DNA of 64,000 nt from a virus: IMG/VR virus record IMGVR_UViG_3300035698_021020, positions 1 to 64,000 of that record, one strand, 5' to 3'. The stretch's first letter is position 1; each line of letters begins with the position of its first letter. A program made the translations under genes and the position numbers. This document shows positions 42,802 to 51,291 of this stretch, piece after piece. The notes beneath the pieces were generated by a model. It was not told the origin of the DNA. It ran no database searches and worked only from the letters and a program-made list of their open reading frames with translations.

Positions 42802-44322
42802 TCATTCTGTTATTTTTGATGGCTTCCATTCTCTCCTTGACAGAAATAATTCAGTCTTTAATGGACTAGCACTAAGTACATCATAATGATATTTGGTTCC
42901 ACTTAGGAAATAAAATCCAGTAAGTTGCTCATCAGATACTTCTTTAGCTAAATCAATATCAGGTATTTGTTCAACATCTTTGTCAGGTTTATTTAATCCA
43001 GTAGATGTCTTGAATAATTTTTGTGCTTGATGCATCGTTACATATATAGGAACGGCAAATCCTCTAGATACTTGAAAATTGATATTCTTATTTACTGCAC
43101 GCAATTTTAGCTTATCTAATTCTTGGATATTATGTCTATTTAATAATCTGGCTGCATTCCATTCTGGGTGAGTATTTCCATAATCTATGCACATCCATTT
43201 AGTCGATGTATTAGTAATTAGTGCTTCTTCATCAGGTATCAAGAAGTTATCATTATCTCTATCTTCAGATTTTAATGGTTCAATAAAGAAATTAGTAAAC
43301 TTCTTAGCTGGTTCACTATCATTTTTTAAATGATCATAATAATATACCTCTTTTTTATATCCTTGATTTCGAATTATTCTTCCATGATCAGAAGCTAATG
43401 CTAATTCATATATGAAATTAGAATCTGATTTTCTTTGCATCTCAGTCGTCAGATAATTGTAAATTACAGTATCTTCGATAGTTTCACGAATTGCACCAGT
43501 TTGTTCAACTGCAGCTTGGCTTAAATCTTTCATTAAAGAATTAGAAGATGTGACGAAAGTATCTTGCATTTCTTCTATTTTCAATTGAGAATTTACCTCT
43601 ATGAAATTCAGATAGTAATACTTATCTATAAATGCAATAAAGAATGAATCATCATTTTGATATGCATGGTCTGCAATCTCTTGCATTAATTCACAATAAC
43701 TCAAGTTAGCATTTACCCAAGTCATCTTATCATTAGTTGTATATTCATTCTCAGCAAAACCTAGACCAAGTTCATCACATATCTTTATTAGGGCACGCTT
43801 TGAGGTCATATTAGCATAGCTCACTGCAGTCAAATCATAAAGATGTGGTATATACAGTTCTCCTTTTACCATGTACGTGGTGCTAGATCCTGCAGCAGAA
43901 TCAGTTCCATTATATGATCTCGGCATTGCCTTCATACTTGTTATAATAAAGTCACAACGAATAGGCTTAAATTTTTCACTTCCAGATTTTAAATAGACAT
44001 TCATGATTAAATTAGTCTTAGGGTAATAATCACCAGCGAATTCGCCTAATTCATCAATAAATATCATACTTATCTTAGGAAGAAACCCAGTCTCGTCAAT
44101 AGTTAATGTTTCTATTTTAGAAAGAGGTTGTCCACTTATTTTAACGTATGGCTTATTAGCACCAGTTTTCTGACCAGTACTTGGCTTATCTTTATTGTCT
44201 ACTCTAGAAGTATTACTATTGCCATCATTATTTGAACCAGCTTTAGAAGTATCAAGTTCAGTTAATGACTTTAGAGGTATTTTAGGAAGTAATGTTCCTT
44301 TTATTGCTTGATTAAATGACAT
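42802..44322 (-). CDS. Baseplate hub protein, gp27/gpD-like
   Basis: 506 residues. After a Ser/Asn-rich disordered start (about residues 20-60), GFLPKISMIFIDELGEFAGD and RCDFIITSMKAMP look like the first hub barrel, and MTSKRALIKICDELGLGFAE, then YCELMQEIADHAYQNDDSFF, match the helix-loop region of hub proteins (gp27 and late control D type). Neighbouring gp5-like spike gene would attach to it. The gene order spike, tube-like, hub, gp53 supports it. Confidence 0.7.
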   Translation of the reverse strand: MSFNQAIKGTLLPKIPLKSLTELDTSKAGSNNDGNSNTSRVDNKDKPSTGQKTGANKPYVKISGQPLSKIETLTIDETGFLPKISMIFIDELGEFAGDYYPKTNLIMNVYLKSGSEKFKPIRCDFIITSMKAMPRSYNGTDSAAGSSTTYMVKGELYIPHLYDLTAVSYANMTSKRALIKICDELGLGFAENEYTTNDKMTWVNANLSYCELMQEIADHAYQNDDSFFIAFIDKYYYLNFIEVNSQLKIEEMQDTFVTSSNSLMKDLSQAAVEQTGAIRETIEDTVIYNYLTTEMQRKSDSNFIYELALASDHGRIIRNQGYKKEVYYYDHLKNDSEPAKKFTNFFIEPLKSEDRDNDNFLIPDEEALITNTSTKWMCIDYGNTHPEWNAARLLNRHNIQELDKLKLRAVNKNINFQVSRGFAVPIYVTMHQAQKLFKTSTGLNKPDKDVEQIPDIDLAKEVSDEQLTGFYFLSGTKYHYDVLSASPLKTELFLSRREWKPSKITE

Positions 44323-44909
44323 TAAAATAAATTAGCTTTAGTCAATTGTTGAATAAGTCTAGCTCTAGATATTGGAACTGGACAATTATCTTTATTAATG
44401 GATGTAACATCTTCGCCAAATATAACCTTTCCATCTCTTACTTTTACATTCTTGTTTCCAGAAGTATTAACATTCGGTGGAACTACTTCAGATACTTTGG
44501 CTTTAATTGCGTCAAGGCGTTTTTTATCTTTTACGTTCTTTGGCTTAAGAAGTTTATCTCCATTACTTTGAGTTGTTCCTCTTCCTTTTTCTACAATTAT
44601 CTTTGCTGGTCTAATTAATGAATCTAACTTACTAATAATTGGAGTTATTAGGAATTCTCCAGGCATAAGCGAAAATGGATTTGATATTCCATTATATTTC
44701 AATAGCACATCCCAATACTTATGATCAGCGTAAATTCTGTCACTAGTTAAATCAGGACGGCCAGCTTCATCTTCAGAAACCATCGTAAATCCTCCAGCAG
44801 TTTGGCCTGAACCTAAGAAACTAAATGTCGCACTAATTAAGTCAACAATAGTTTCTCCGTTTGCTTTTGTGAAAAGTCTTTTACTTCTTAATAATTTCGA
44901 TAGTAACAT
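44322..44909 (-). CDS. 53: Baseplate wedge protein, gp53-like with LysM-type fold
   Basis: 195 residues. The segment RIYADHKYWDVLLKYNGISN followed by PFSLMPGEFLITP is the LysM-like motif known in T4 gp53. C-terminal part basic with a Lys-rich linker. It sits on the same strand between hub and larger baseplate genes, overlapping both by one base. T4 gp53 has 196 residues. Confidence 0.75.
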   Translation of the reverse strand: MLLSKLLRSKRLFTKANGETIVDLISATFSFLGSGQTAGGFTMVSEDEAGRPDLTSDRIYADHKYWDVLLKYNGISNPFSLMPGEFLITPIISKLDSLIRPAKIIVEKGRGTTQSNGDKLLKPKNVKDKKRLDAIKAKVSEVVPPNVNTSGNKNVKVRDGKVIFGEDVTSINKDNCPVPISRARLIQQLTKANLF

Positions 44910-46804
44910 TATTCTTTAGTTTTTAAGTCTTTGAAATATCCAACTAGTACTGGTGATTGAGCAAAAGATTCACCATATGCACTTCTTATTCTAGGTCTCC
45001 AAGCGTCTGCCATTTGTTCAGCTGGAGGCAAACCGCTCGAAGTATTTGCATTTTCTGGTGTTCCAGGATTATTAACTGTTGTTACATTTTGAGTAGCATC
45101 AACTGATCCTCCTGCTCCTCTAGAATCAGCAGTTTCACTGATTACTTTATCTTTATCTCCTTGTGATTGATATGCACTAGACGGAGGAGGCAATGGTGAG
45201 AAATACATTTTACCGCCACCTAAGTTGAATATTGATTCTATATCTTGTTTTGCTCTAGGTCTTCCATGTTTCAAATTTACTGTGAACGTGACTTCAGTCG
45301 GTACATCATCTAGTCCAAGTTCTTCATTGAATGTAATAGTTGTGTTATACACAAGAAGATTTCCTATTGTTGCAAATGGATTCATTGGGTTGCCCACAGT
45401 TAAGTGCCATTCACCTACTGCTCTACCATCTAAAAATGATCTCATCGTTAGTGGTACTTGCATTAAGTTTTGTACCCAAGAACCGGCTAGATTCTGAGCT
45501 CCGCCATTATTTCTTAGTGACTCTGTAATAGCACCTTCATCTTTATTATTAATTCCAGTTCCAATATCGTCAATTAACTTCTTAGTGTCTTCAAGTTGAT
45601 TTTTTATAGTTGCTGCAATATATGCAATTACTTCTTTTATTCCTCCAATATAATCTCCTTTTTCAAATAATGTAGTTGGTAATCCAGGTAGAATATATCC
45701 AGTCTTTTGGAAATATCGAGTAGATCCGCCCCAAAATTCTGCAGAATTATGTGTTAAGGCTAGGAAGTTAGATATTAGGTCCAACATAGCCACCTTTGGA
45801 TTAACATTACCCCAACTTCTGAGCTTATATGTGAACTTTAATGCAATATCATTAGTGAAATCAAATCCTCGATCTCTAATAGTAGTTTCATGAATAACAT
45901 TAACAGGACCAAGTACTCTATTCCAATATGGTCCAGTATCTCCATATGATTCTTTTACCCAGGTCTGCATCTTCTCATCATATCCAGTAGCTTCATATGG
46001 ATTATTTGGATTATCAAAAACAGTTGCTAGTAATATATTTCTAACTGTTTCATTCTCAGCTTGAGTAATACCTACTGCATCAAGTAATGCTCCAGCATCT
46101 ACTTCATTTCCTTGTACATCCTTAACATCAGCTGTTTTCTTAGCCCATTTGAATCCATAATTTATTCCTAAGACTTCACCAATTTTATTTCCAGATTCTC
46201 CGCCCCACCAGGTAACGGCTTGAGCTAATGGAATAAGAGGCATCTCTTTATCTGCTTGTTGTAGGTTATCATCCACTGGAATAGGATACCTACGCAAAGT
46301 GAGTAATCGGTTATTTGGAATCTTTCCATAATACTTACACCATAAGAAATCGTTTAATTGATATGGTGTTGGTCCTAAGATAGTTCCACTAATATTATCA
46401 CCTGCTCCATTTTTGGCCCAACGAATAATTTCAGTAGCAGTTGGATTTTCTACAATATGCTTATAATCTGAACTTTGTACGCTAGGTCCTCTATTAGTTC
46501 CTGGTGCTATTTCACTAAGATCTCTGTGATTCTCTGGATAATATTGTTTTCCATCAGTTGATCCATATTTAGCATATCTAAACATGTATAATGGATTAAA
46601 CATAGATGGAGTAGCAATTAAAGGAATTGCATTTGCGCCTAATGCTCCTTCTACTGCATCTCCAGTAGCAGCATAGGCACTATCTACTTGTTGAAACGTC
46701 GAATCATCAACATTCTGGAGTATATTCGTAGTCGCAGAAGGAGTATCTACTACTTGTCCTATTGTGTTTTGCGCTGCGATTATATTTGGATTTCCAGCCA
46801 TCAA
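44909..46804 (-). CDS. Large baseplate or tail structural protein, unknown type
   Basis: 631 residues. Start at one of two adjacent ATGs (MMAGNPN). A central domain (about 430-540) contains VPLTMRSFLDGRAVGEWHLT, VGNPMNPFATIGNLLVYN and ELGLDDVPTE, a conserved-looking structural core, and a C-terminal Pro/Ser/Asn-rich tail. First gene of the baseplate unit, with a late box 13-20 bases upstream. May serve as wedge or tube-initiator scaffold; family not identified. Confidence 0.5.
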   Translation of the reverse strand: MMAGNPNIIAAQNTIGQVVDTPSATTNILQNVDDSTFQQVDSAYAATGDAVEGALGANAIPLIATPSMFNPLYMFRYAKYGSTDGKQYYPENHRDLSEIAPGTNRGPSVQSSDYKHIVENPTATEIIRWAKNGAGDNISGTILGPTPYQLNDFLWCKYYGKIPNNRLLTLRRYPIPVDDNLQQADKEMPLIPLAQAVTWWGGESGNKIGEVLGINYGFKWAKKTADVKDVQGNEVDAGALLDAVGITQAENETVRNILLATVFDNPNNPYEATGYDEKMQTWVKESYGDTGPYWNRVLGPVNVIHETTIRDRGFDFTNDIALKFTYKLRSWGNVNPKVAMLDLISNFLALTHNSAEFWGGSTRYFQKTGYILPGLPTTLFEKGDYIGGIKEVIAYIAATIKNQLEDTKKLIDDIGTGINNKDEGAITESLRNNGGAQNLAGSWVQNLMQVPLTMRSFLDGRAVGEWHLTVGNPMNPFATIGNLLVYNTTITFNEELGLDDVPTEVTFTVNLKHGRPRAKQDIESIFNLGGGKMYFSPLPPPSSAYQSQGDKDKVISETADSRGAGGSVDATQNVTTVNNPGTPENANTSSGLPPAEQMADAWRPRIRSAYGESFAQSPVLVGYFKDLKTKE

Positions 46805-46810
46805 GTATGC

Positions 46811-46825
46811 TTTTTATTATTTATC
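46811..46825 (-). promoter_or_regulatory. Late-type promoter for the baseplate unit
   Basis: Minus-strand GATAAATAATAAAAA, directly before the 44909-46804 gene. Confidence 0.7.
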
Positions 46826-46847
46826 GAAAAGGAGAAATAATAGCCGA

Positions 46848-48455
46848 TTAAGATCTCTTGCTCTTAGAACTTATAAAATCATCAAAAGTAACAATTACTC
46901 TTTTCTTCTTCTTTACAGCTTTCTTCTTCTTTCCAGGACCAGCTTGTGACATTTTATCCATATCAGATACAATTGCATCTGGGGTTTGTAACAATTGTCC
47001 TGGAGCAGAACCGCTGTCTGGATTCATTACAGTCTCACCACCACCTCCGTTTCCCATTGGAGTCATTTGCTCTTTGACTTCTTCTTTAGGAGTCATTGCT
47101 TTTTCAATTGATCTACCGGTTTGTTTTCCACCAATGATGGATCCAGTTCCTTTAGCTAATTGAGTTATTCCACTCCAAACAGCTAAGTTTCTTTTTCTAG
47201 CTTTTTGAGCAAAGGCTTCATCTCCTCTATCTGGTTGACTTCCGACTAATCCTTTAAGTATGCTTCCTACTCCAGATAAAAGATTACGCAATGGGCTCTC
47301 TTTTATTCGATCTTTTTCTGAAACAGCTAATTTGACTGCAGTATATAATGGAAGTACTATTTCTGGTGATAATTGAATACCTCCGAAGTTTCCAAGGTTA
47401 AAATCTCGTGAAAGATAATAATTCTTGATCTCTTTATTCTTCTCAGTAACAGTATCTTCTAGCCTAGTTACGTAATTTTGTTCTGAACGTACGTCCAATT
47501 CACCATCTTTAGTGCTTTTTATGTAACTTAGCATCCAAGAACGCGATGAATTAAGATAAACCAACTGATCTTCTTCTTCTGAGCTTTCTGAGACTCTTGC
47601 AGTTCGACTAAAGTCGATATATTTAGCTTTTGTGTTACCAAATACGTATTTTTGCAATGCTAAGTCCATCCAAGGCGTATTTCTGCGTTCTAGGGCCTTA
47701 AATAGCTTAAAATAATCACCAGGAACTTCAATTTTACGATTTGCTAATGCTGGGAGTTGAGAAATACTTATTGCACGTATTAATCTTGCAATAATACGCT
47801 TTTTACGCTTAATTGTAAGATTCTTGTCTATTGGGATTTTTCTTTCCTTAGTTTCAAGACTTTTTGACAAAGCTTGAGTCATTAATCCAATCATAGTCAG
47901 CATATCTCTATGTAGATCTATTTTCTCTTGACTATCCGGCTTCTCAGGTATCTCCTGAATACTCTTGTCCTCTAATGTTATGATATTATTGAATGGAGTA
48001 ACTGCTCCTTCCCTGCTTATATCAATGATCTTCTGGATATGACCCTTAGCTTCTTTATACATAGTAATCGATTCAAAGACTACATGGTCTATCTGCCCAA
48101 CCAATAAATTGTGAACCTTTAATAATCGTTCAGCAGAATGACTAAGCTTATTGATTAGGCCCATGAATGTGAGCTGGTCTTTCTCTCTATCTAAAACTGT
48201 GATTTCTTTTTCTAAACTAATTGCAATATCTTTTTCAGATGTTGCATATGTTTCTAAGAAATCGATCTTGTCTTTACTAACTACAGTATAAAATAATTCG
48301 TCTAATCCAGTATTAGTTGGATTATCGAAATATTCCAATGGAATAGAATCAAATGAAGTATTGAACCCTTGTATTGAGGCACTAACTGCATCTTTATCTT
48401 TAATGCTTCCACCTATCTTTGAAATAATATGCTGAATGATCGACTTAAAATCCAT
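46848..48455 (-). CDS. Late helical protein with basic C-terminus, unknown
   Basis: 535 residues, mostly predicted helical and charged (DLHRDMLTMIGLMTQALSKS, KRKKRIIARLIRAISISQLP). A Gly-rich stretch GGGGE near 475 and a strongly basic run KKKKAVKKKKRV near 515, followed by VTFDDFISSKSKRS. Could be a DNA-associated internal protein or tail component. The end resembles the F-x-x-F motif of other late proteins. No family recognised. Confidence 0.45.
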   Translation of the reverse strand: MDFKSIIQHIISKIGGSIKDKDAVSASIQGFNTSFDSIPLEYFDNPTNTGLDELFYTVVSKDKIDFLETYATSEKDIAISLEKEITVLDREKDQLTFMGLINKLSHSAERLLKVHNLLVGQIDHVVFESITMYKEAKGHIQKIIDISREGAVTPFNNIITLEDKSIQEIPEKPDSQEKIDLHRDMLTMIGLMTQALSKSLETKERKIPIDKNLTIKRKKRIIARLIRAISISQLPALANRKIEVPGDYFKLFKALERRNTPWMDLALQKYVFGNTKAKYIDFSRTARVSESSEEEDQLVYLNSSRSWMLSYIKSTKDGELDVRSEQNYVTRLEDTVTEKNKEIKNYYLSRDFNLGNFGGIQLSPEIVLPLYTAVKLAVSEKDRIKESPLRNLLSGVGSILKGLVGSQPDRGDEAFAQKARKRNLAVWSGITQLAKGTGSIIGGKQTGRSIEKAMTPKEEVKEQMTPMGNGGGGETVMNPDSGSAPGQLLQTPDAIVSDMDKMSQAGPGKKKKAVKKKKRVIVTFDDFISSKSKRS

Positions 48456-48469
48456 ATAGAAGGTTTTGT

Positions 48470-48478
48470 TTATTTATT
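48470..48478 (-). promoter_or_regulatory. Late-type promoter box
   Basis: Minus-strand AATAAATAA, about 15 bases before the 46848-48455 start and overlapping the end of the small upstream gene. Confidence 0.55.
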
Positions 48479-48667
48479 CGTCTTGAAATCGTTATATGGT
48501 TTTACATAGAGATGCTTATTTACGTTTCTCTTCATATATGAATATACTGAAGTTTCTTCATCTTCTTCAGGGTGCTGTAATACTGCATTTTGAAGTTTAG
48601 CTTTTCCTCGTCTATAATCTCTAAAATTCTTCCAACTTGGATCTTGTTTTATTGGCTTCTTTCCCAT
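48470..48667 (-). CDS. Small late protein, 65 aa
   Basis: Basic protein starting MGKKPIKQDPSWKNFRDYRR, with a downstream VYSYMKRNVNKHLYVKPYND. Preceded at the usual distance by a GATAAATAA late box. No family recognised. Confidence 0.5.
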   Translation of the reverse strand: MGKKPIKQDPSWKNFRDYRRGKAKLQNAVLQHPEEDEETSVYSYMKRNVNKHLYVKPYNDFKTNK

Positions 48668-48682
48668 GTGTCAAGCTTTAGG

Positions 48683-48691
48683 TTATTTATC
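48683..48691 (-). promoter_or_regulatory. Late-type promoter (minus) of a divergent pair
   Basis: Minus-strand GATAAATAA, 16 bases before the 48667 start. Its plus-strand partner box begins 22 bases away at 48713. Confidence 0.65.
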
Positions 48692-48712
48692 AGAAGACTA
48701 TCATATCATGCT

Positions 48713-48727
48713 GATAAATAATAAAAA
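48713..48727 (+). promoter_or_regulatory. Late-type promoter (plus) of a divergent pair
   Basis: GATAAATAATAAAAA, 10 bases before the hydrolase ATG at 48738. Exact match to the minus-strand late boxes, showing the motif is a promoter and not a strand-bias artefact. Confidence 0.7.
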
Positions 48728-48737
48728 TCATTACAAT

Positions 48738-49562
48738 ATGCTACTTACCTCTTTTACTGAATGGAAAGCGAAACTGTTCGAAAGTGACAAAGCTGATAAG
48801 ACTTCTGAGATAACGCTTACTGATATTTGGAGAGGATATGATGTTTTAAAATTTGGAGCTAGACAGATATCGCCAACCTCGGCACTAAAGACGATTCAGA
48901 AAAAAATATTGATAAATTTGAATGGTAATCCTAAAAATAAGGATTGGGCAATTAAGAACAAATTTACAGTAGATGGAGACTTTGGTAAAACTACTGCAGC
49001 TGCTTTAGGCATGGTGTTAACAGGAAAGCCATTCACGGATCCTACTAATCTTTCAATAGGACCAAACACATTAAAGAAATTAGGCTTCCTAGAGCCACCT
49101 AAATATTCATTAGATGTAACATTAATGGCTACAACTCTAGTAGTTGAAGCTGGTGGAGGAGGAAAGAAAGAAATACAAGCAATAAGTAACGTGATTGCTA
49201 ATAGAGTAGTAGCTAGAAAGAAATATTCAGCAATCCAAATAATATTAGAAAAGGGTCAATTCTCTCTATGGAATCCATATGATAGATCATCAAAGGATAA
49301 ATTATTAAATAGTGCTATGCGTCATTGGAGGCCAGAAAATAAGAAGAATTGGAAATATTCAGTAAATATGGCCAAAACTATTTTAAATAAAGCGGCCTTT
49401 GAAGATAATACTAGAGGAGCGACTCACTATTTTAATAAAGAAATCGTTTTTCCAAAATGGGCTAAAGTTCCTACTTGGAAAAAGCACGAGACTGGATTAA
49501 TTCATACATTCGGCAGAGATACTTCAGTATCATGGGCTAAAAACCCAGTATTAAGAGCTTAA
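48738..49562 (+). CDS. SleB-type cell-wall hydrolase with possible capsid-targeting N-terminus
   Basis: Start placed at ATG 48738, just after the late promoter; the frame is open further left but across the promoter. 274 residues. Middle residues (about 35-110) resemble a peptidoglycan-binding or docking domain (KFTVDGDFGKTTAAALGMVL, GPNTLKKLGFL). The C-terminal part is a Hydrolase_2/SleB domain: TTLVVEAGGGGKKEIQAISN with catalytic Glu, NVIANRVV and KGQFSLWNPYD. Likely endolysin or virion lysozyme. The start MLLTSFTEWKAKLFES resembles T4 capsid-targeting sequences with an LFE cleavage site, which may favour a virion role. Confidence 0.85.
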   Translation: MLLTSFTEWKAKLFESDKADKTSEITLTDIWRGYDVLKFGARQISPTSALKTIQKKILINLNGNPKNKDWAIKNKFTVDGDFGKTTAAALGMVLTGKPFTDPTNLSIGPNTLKKLGFLEPPKYSLDVTLMATTLVVEAGGGGKKEIQAISNVIANRVVARKKYSAIQIILEKGQFSLWNPYDRSSKDKLLNSAMRHWRPENKKNWKYSVNMAKTILNKAAFEDNTRGATHYFNKEIVFPKWAKVPTWKKHETGLIHTFGRDTSVSWAKNPVLRA

Positions 49563-51238
49563 TAATTGATTGTTGTAAACTCGCCATCTATGAAATTGAT
49601 ATGCTGAGCTTTTCCAGACTTATGAATAATAATATGAGACTGTAACCATGCGCTAGCACCAATATTGTATCCCATTCGCATAACAGTTGAGGTACCTACA
49701 GCTAATGCTCCATCCTTTCTTCCTGGTGAGTGATAATGTCCTACTATTATCTTAGTATTAAGCTTTCTGAATTGTTGTAATGATCCTCTGCTTCCGCTTG
49801 TTCCAACATCTCCATGTTGAGCTAATTCCCAATCTTTAACAATATAACTATCACTTCTTCCTAGAGTAATGAAAGTAGGAAACTTCTGTTCGATAAGTAT
49901 TGGAATAACTCCTTTAATCTCATCATTTCTGTATTGATTAGCATGTTGTTCTAATAACAATTGGCTAAATTGCATATACTCTAATGAGTTCTTAGAAGTG
50001 GATTGTTTCTTCCAATCTCCATCACGTAGCCATCTATCTAAGAAATCATCGTGATTACTTCTAACAATGACGACATTATTATAATGTTGAAAGTCTTCAA
50101 GACCGGTCAACATATAATCTACTTCTCTACGTAATGAATTTGATCCATTTATCTCTTTTCCATATTGAGCAAATGGGTCCTTTGATTCATGATGATTTAT
50201 AGACTTGCCGTCAAATACATCGTGTAGAACCACATGATCTGGATTAACTGTATCCAAAAATCTATGTGTCTCACGCATTACTTCTTTATCTTCATATCCA
50301 TAATGGATGTCTCCTAATACGCAAGCTTCAAGTTTTTCTATTCGAGTTACATTAGATATGCCTTCCCATTTCACCGGTTCTGCACCTAAATTAGCTTTAG
50401 TCCATTCAGCTTTTTCTCTAGCTGTACTGAATAAAATAGGTACATATTCGCCAGTTGATTTTATATCGTATATTAAATCTGAGAAGTCTCCATTTGCATC
50501 TGCTGATACTTGACGTATAAAGAAAGTTTCGTCATCTTTTATCTCAATAATAGCAAAACCTAAAGTATGATGAAATTCTCCTTTCTTTCCGGCTTTAGAA
50601 TCTGTGTAATTCTTAACTGTACATGCTCCTGTCGTAACCATCATTTTAGGTTTACAACCATCTAAGACAGCACACATTTCCATTTGAAGTTTAGGCGAGC
50701 CGAATACACATGAATTAACTCCACTCATACCTTGCATTCCAGTCATTGGATTAACTGCAGTTGGTTGAATCTTAACATCAGACATGATTGATACATATTT
50801 ATGTACATTGTGTCTAGCTGCATCCAGATATGGAATTAAAATTTCGCTCCATACATCAGCTTTTTGCGTTGAGCCTAATGTTGTTGAATTTCGATATCTT
50901 CCTGCAATAACATGAATATCTGCTTTTCTAAATTTAGCATATTCTTGTACACTTGCGAAGAATCGTTCATGTGCTGGAGTATTATTCTGAGCATATGTAA
51001 TAAAGAAAGTCTTAGTTTTCTTGTCGAATTTCTTAGTCCTAGCTTTGATTAATTCGTCAGATTCAACATCCGCCTTTTGTTTTAGACCTAATTCTACTGC
51101 CCATCTAGCAACAGTTCTATGTGACTTATCGATATATTCTGATAAGACTGATATGCGCTGTGACCATGGAATAGCTGAATCATAATAAACTTTTTTGAAA
51201 AATGCTTTATTTGCTGTAGTTAGTTCTTCAAATTTCAT
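49559..51238 (-). CDS. HTH plus metallophosphoesterase protein
   Basis: 559 residues. Residues 1-60 look like a helix-turn-helix (ISVLSEYIDKSHRTVARWAV). From about residue 310 a calcineurin-like phosphoesterase: CVLGDIHYGYEDKE, VLHDVFDGKSINH, VVIVRSNHDDFLDRW, LAQHGDVGTSG and KIIVGHYHSPG. The middle domain (FFITYAQNNTPAHERFFASV, IMSDVKIQP) is unknown. Size and phosphoesterase domain recall the T5 A1 pre-early host-DNA degradation protein, but I cannot confirm homology. A GTATAAGT box lies on the same strand upstream (51261-51268). A Mre11-like nuclease is plausible. Confidence 0.7.
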   Translation of the reverse strand: MKFEELTTANKAFFKKVYYDSAIPWSQRISVLSEYIDKSHRTVARWAVELGLKQKADVESDELIKARTKKFDKKTKTFFITYAQNNTPAHERFFASVQEYAKFRKADIHVIAGRYRNSTTLGSTQKADVWSEILIPYLDAARHNVHKYVSIMSDVKIQPTAVNPMTGMQGMSGVNSCVFGSPKLQMEMCAVLDGCKPKMMVTTGACTVKNYTDSKAGKKGEFHHTLGFAIIEIKDDETFFIRQVSADANGDFSDLIYDIKSTGEYVPILFSTAREKAEWTKANLGAEPVKWEGISNVTRIEKLEACVLGDIHYGYEDKEVMRETHRFLDTVNPDHVVLHDVFDGKSINHHESKDPFAQYGKEINGSNSLRREVDYMLTGLEDFQHYNNVVIVRSNHDDFLDRWLRDGDWKKQSTSKNSLEYMQFSQLLLEQHANQYRNDEIKGVIPILIEQKFPTFITLGRSDSYIVKDWELAQHGDVGTSGSRGSLQQFRKLNTKIIVGHYHSPGRKDGALAVGTSTVMRMGYNIGASAWLQSHIIIHKSGKAQHINFIDGEFTTINY

Positions 51239-51260
51239 TCGTGATAAACTTTTATTAATT

Positions 51261-51268
51261 ACTTATAC
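51261..51268 (-). promoter_or_regulatory. Possible promoter box GTATAAGT
   Basis: Minus-strand GTATAAGT, 23 bases before the phosphoesterase start, inside a TATAAGTAATTAATAAAAG stretch that also looks partly late-like. Only low confidence. Confidence 0.3.
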
Positions 51269-51291
51269 CACAAAAGGAAAATCAAGTTTTA

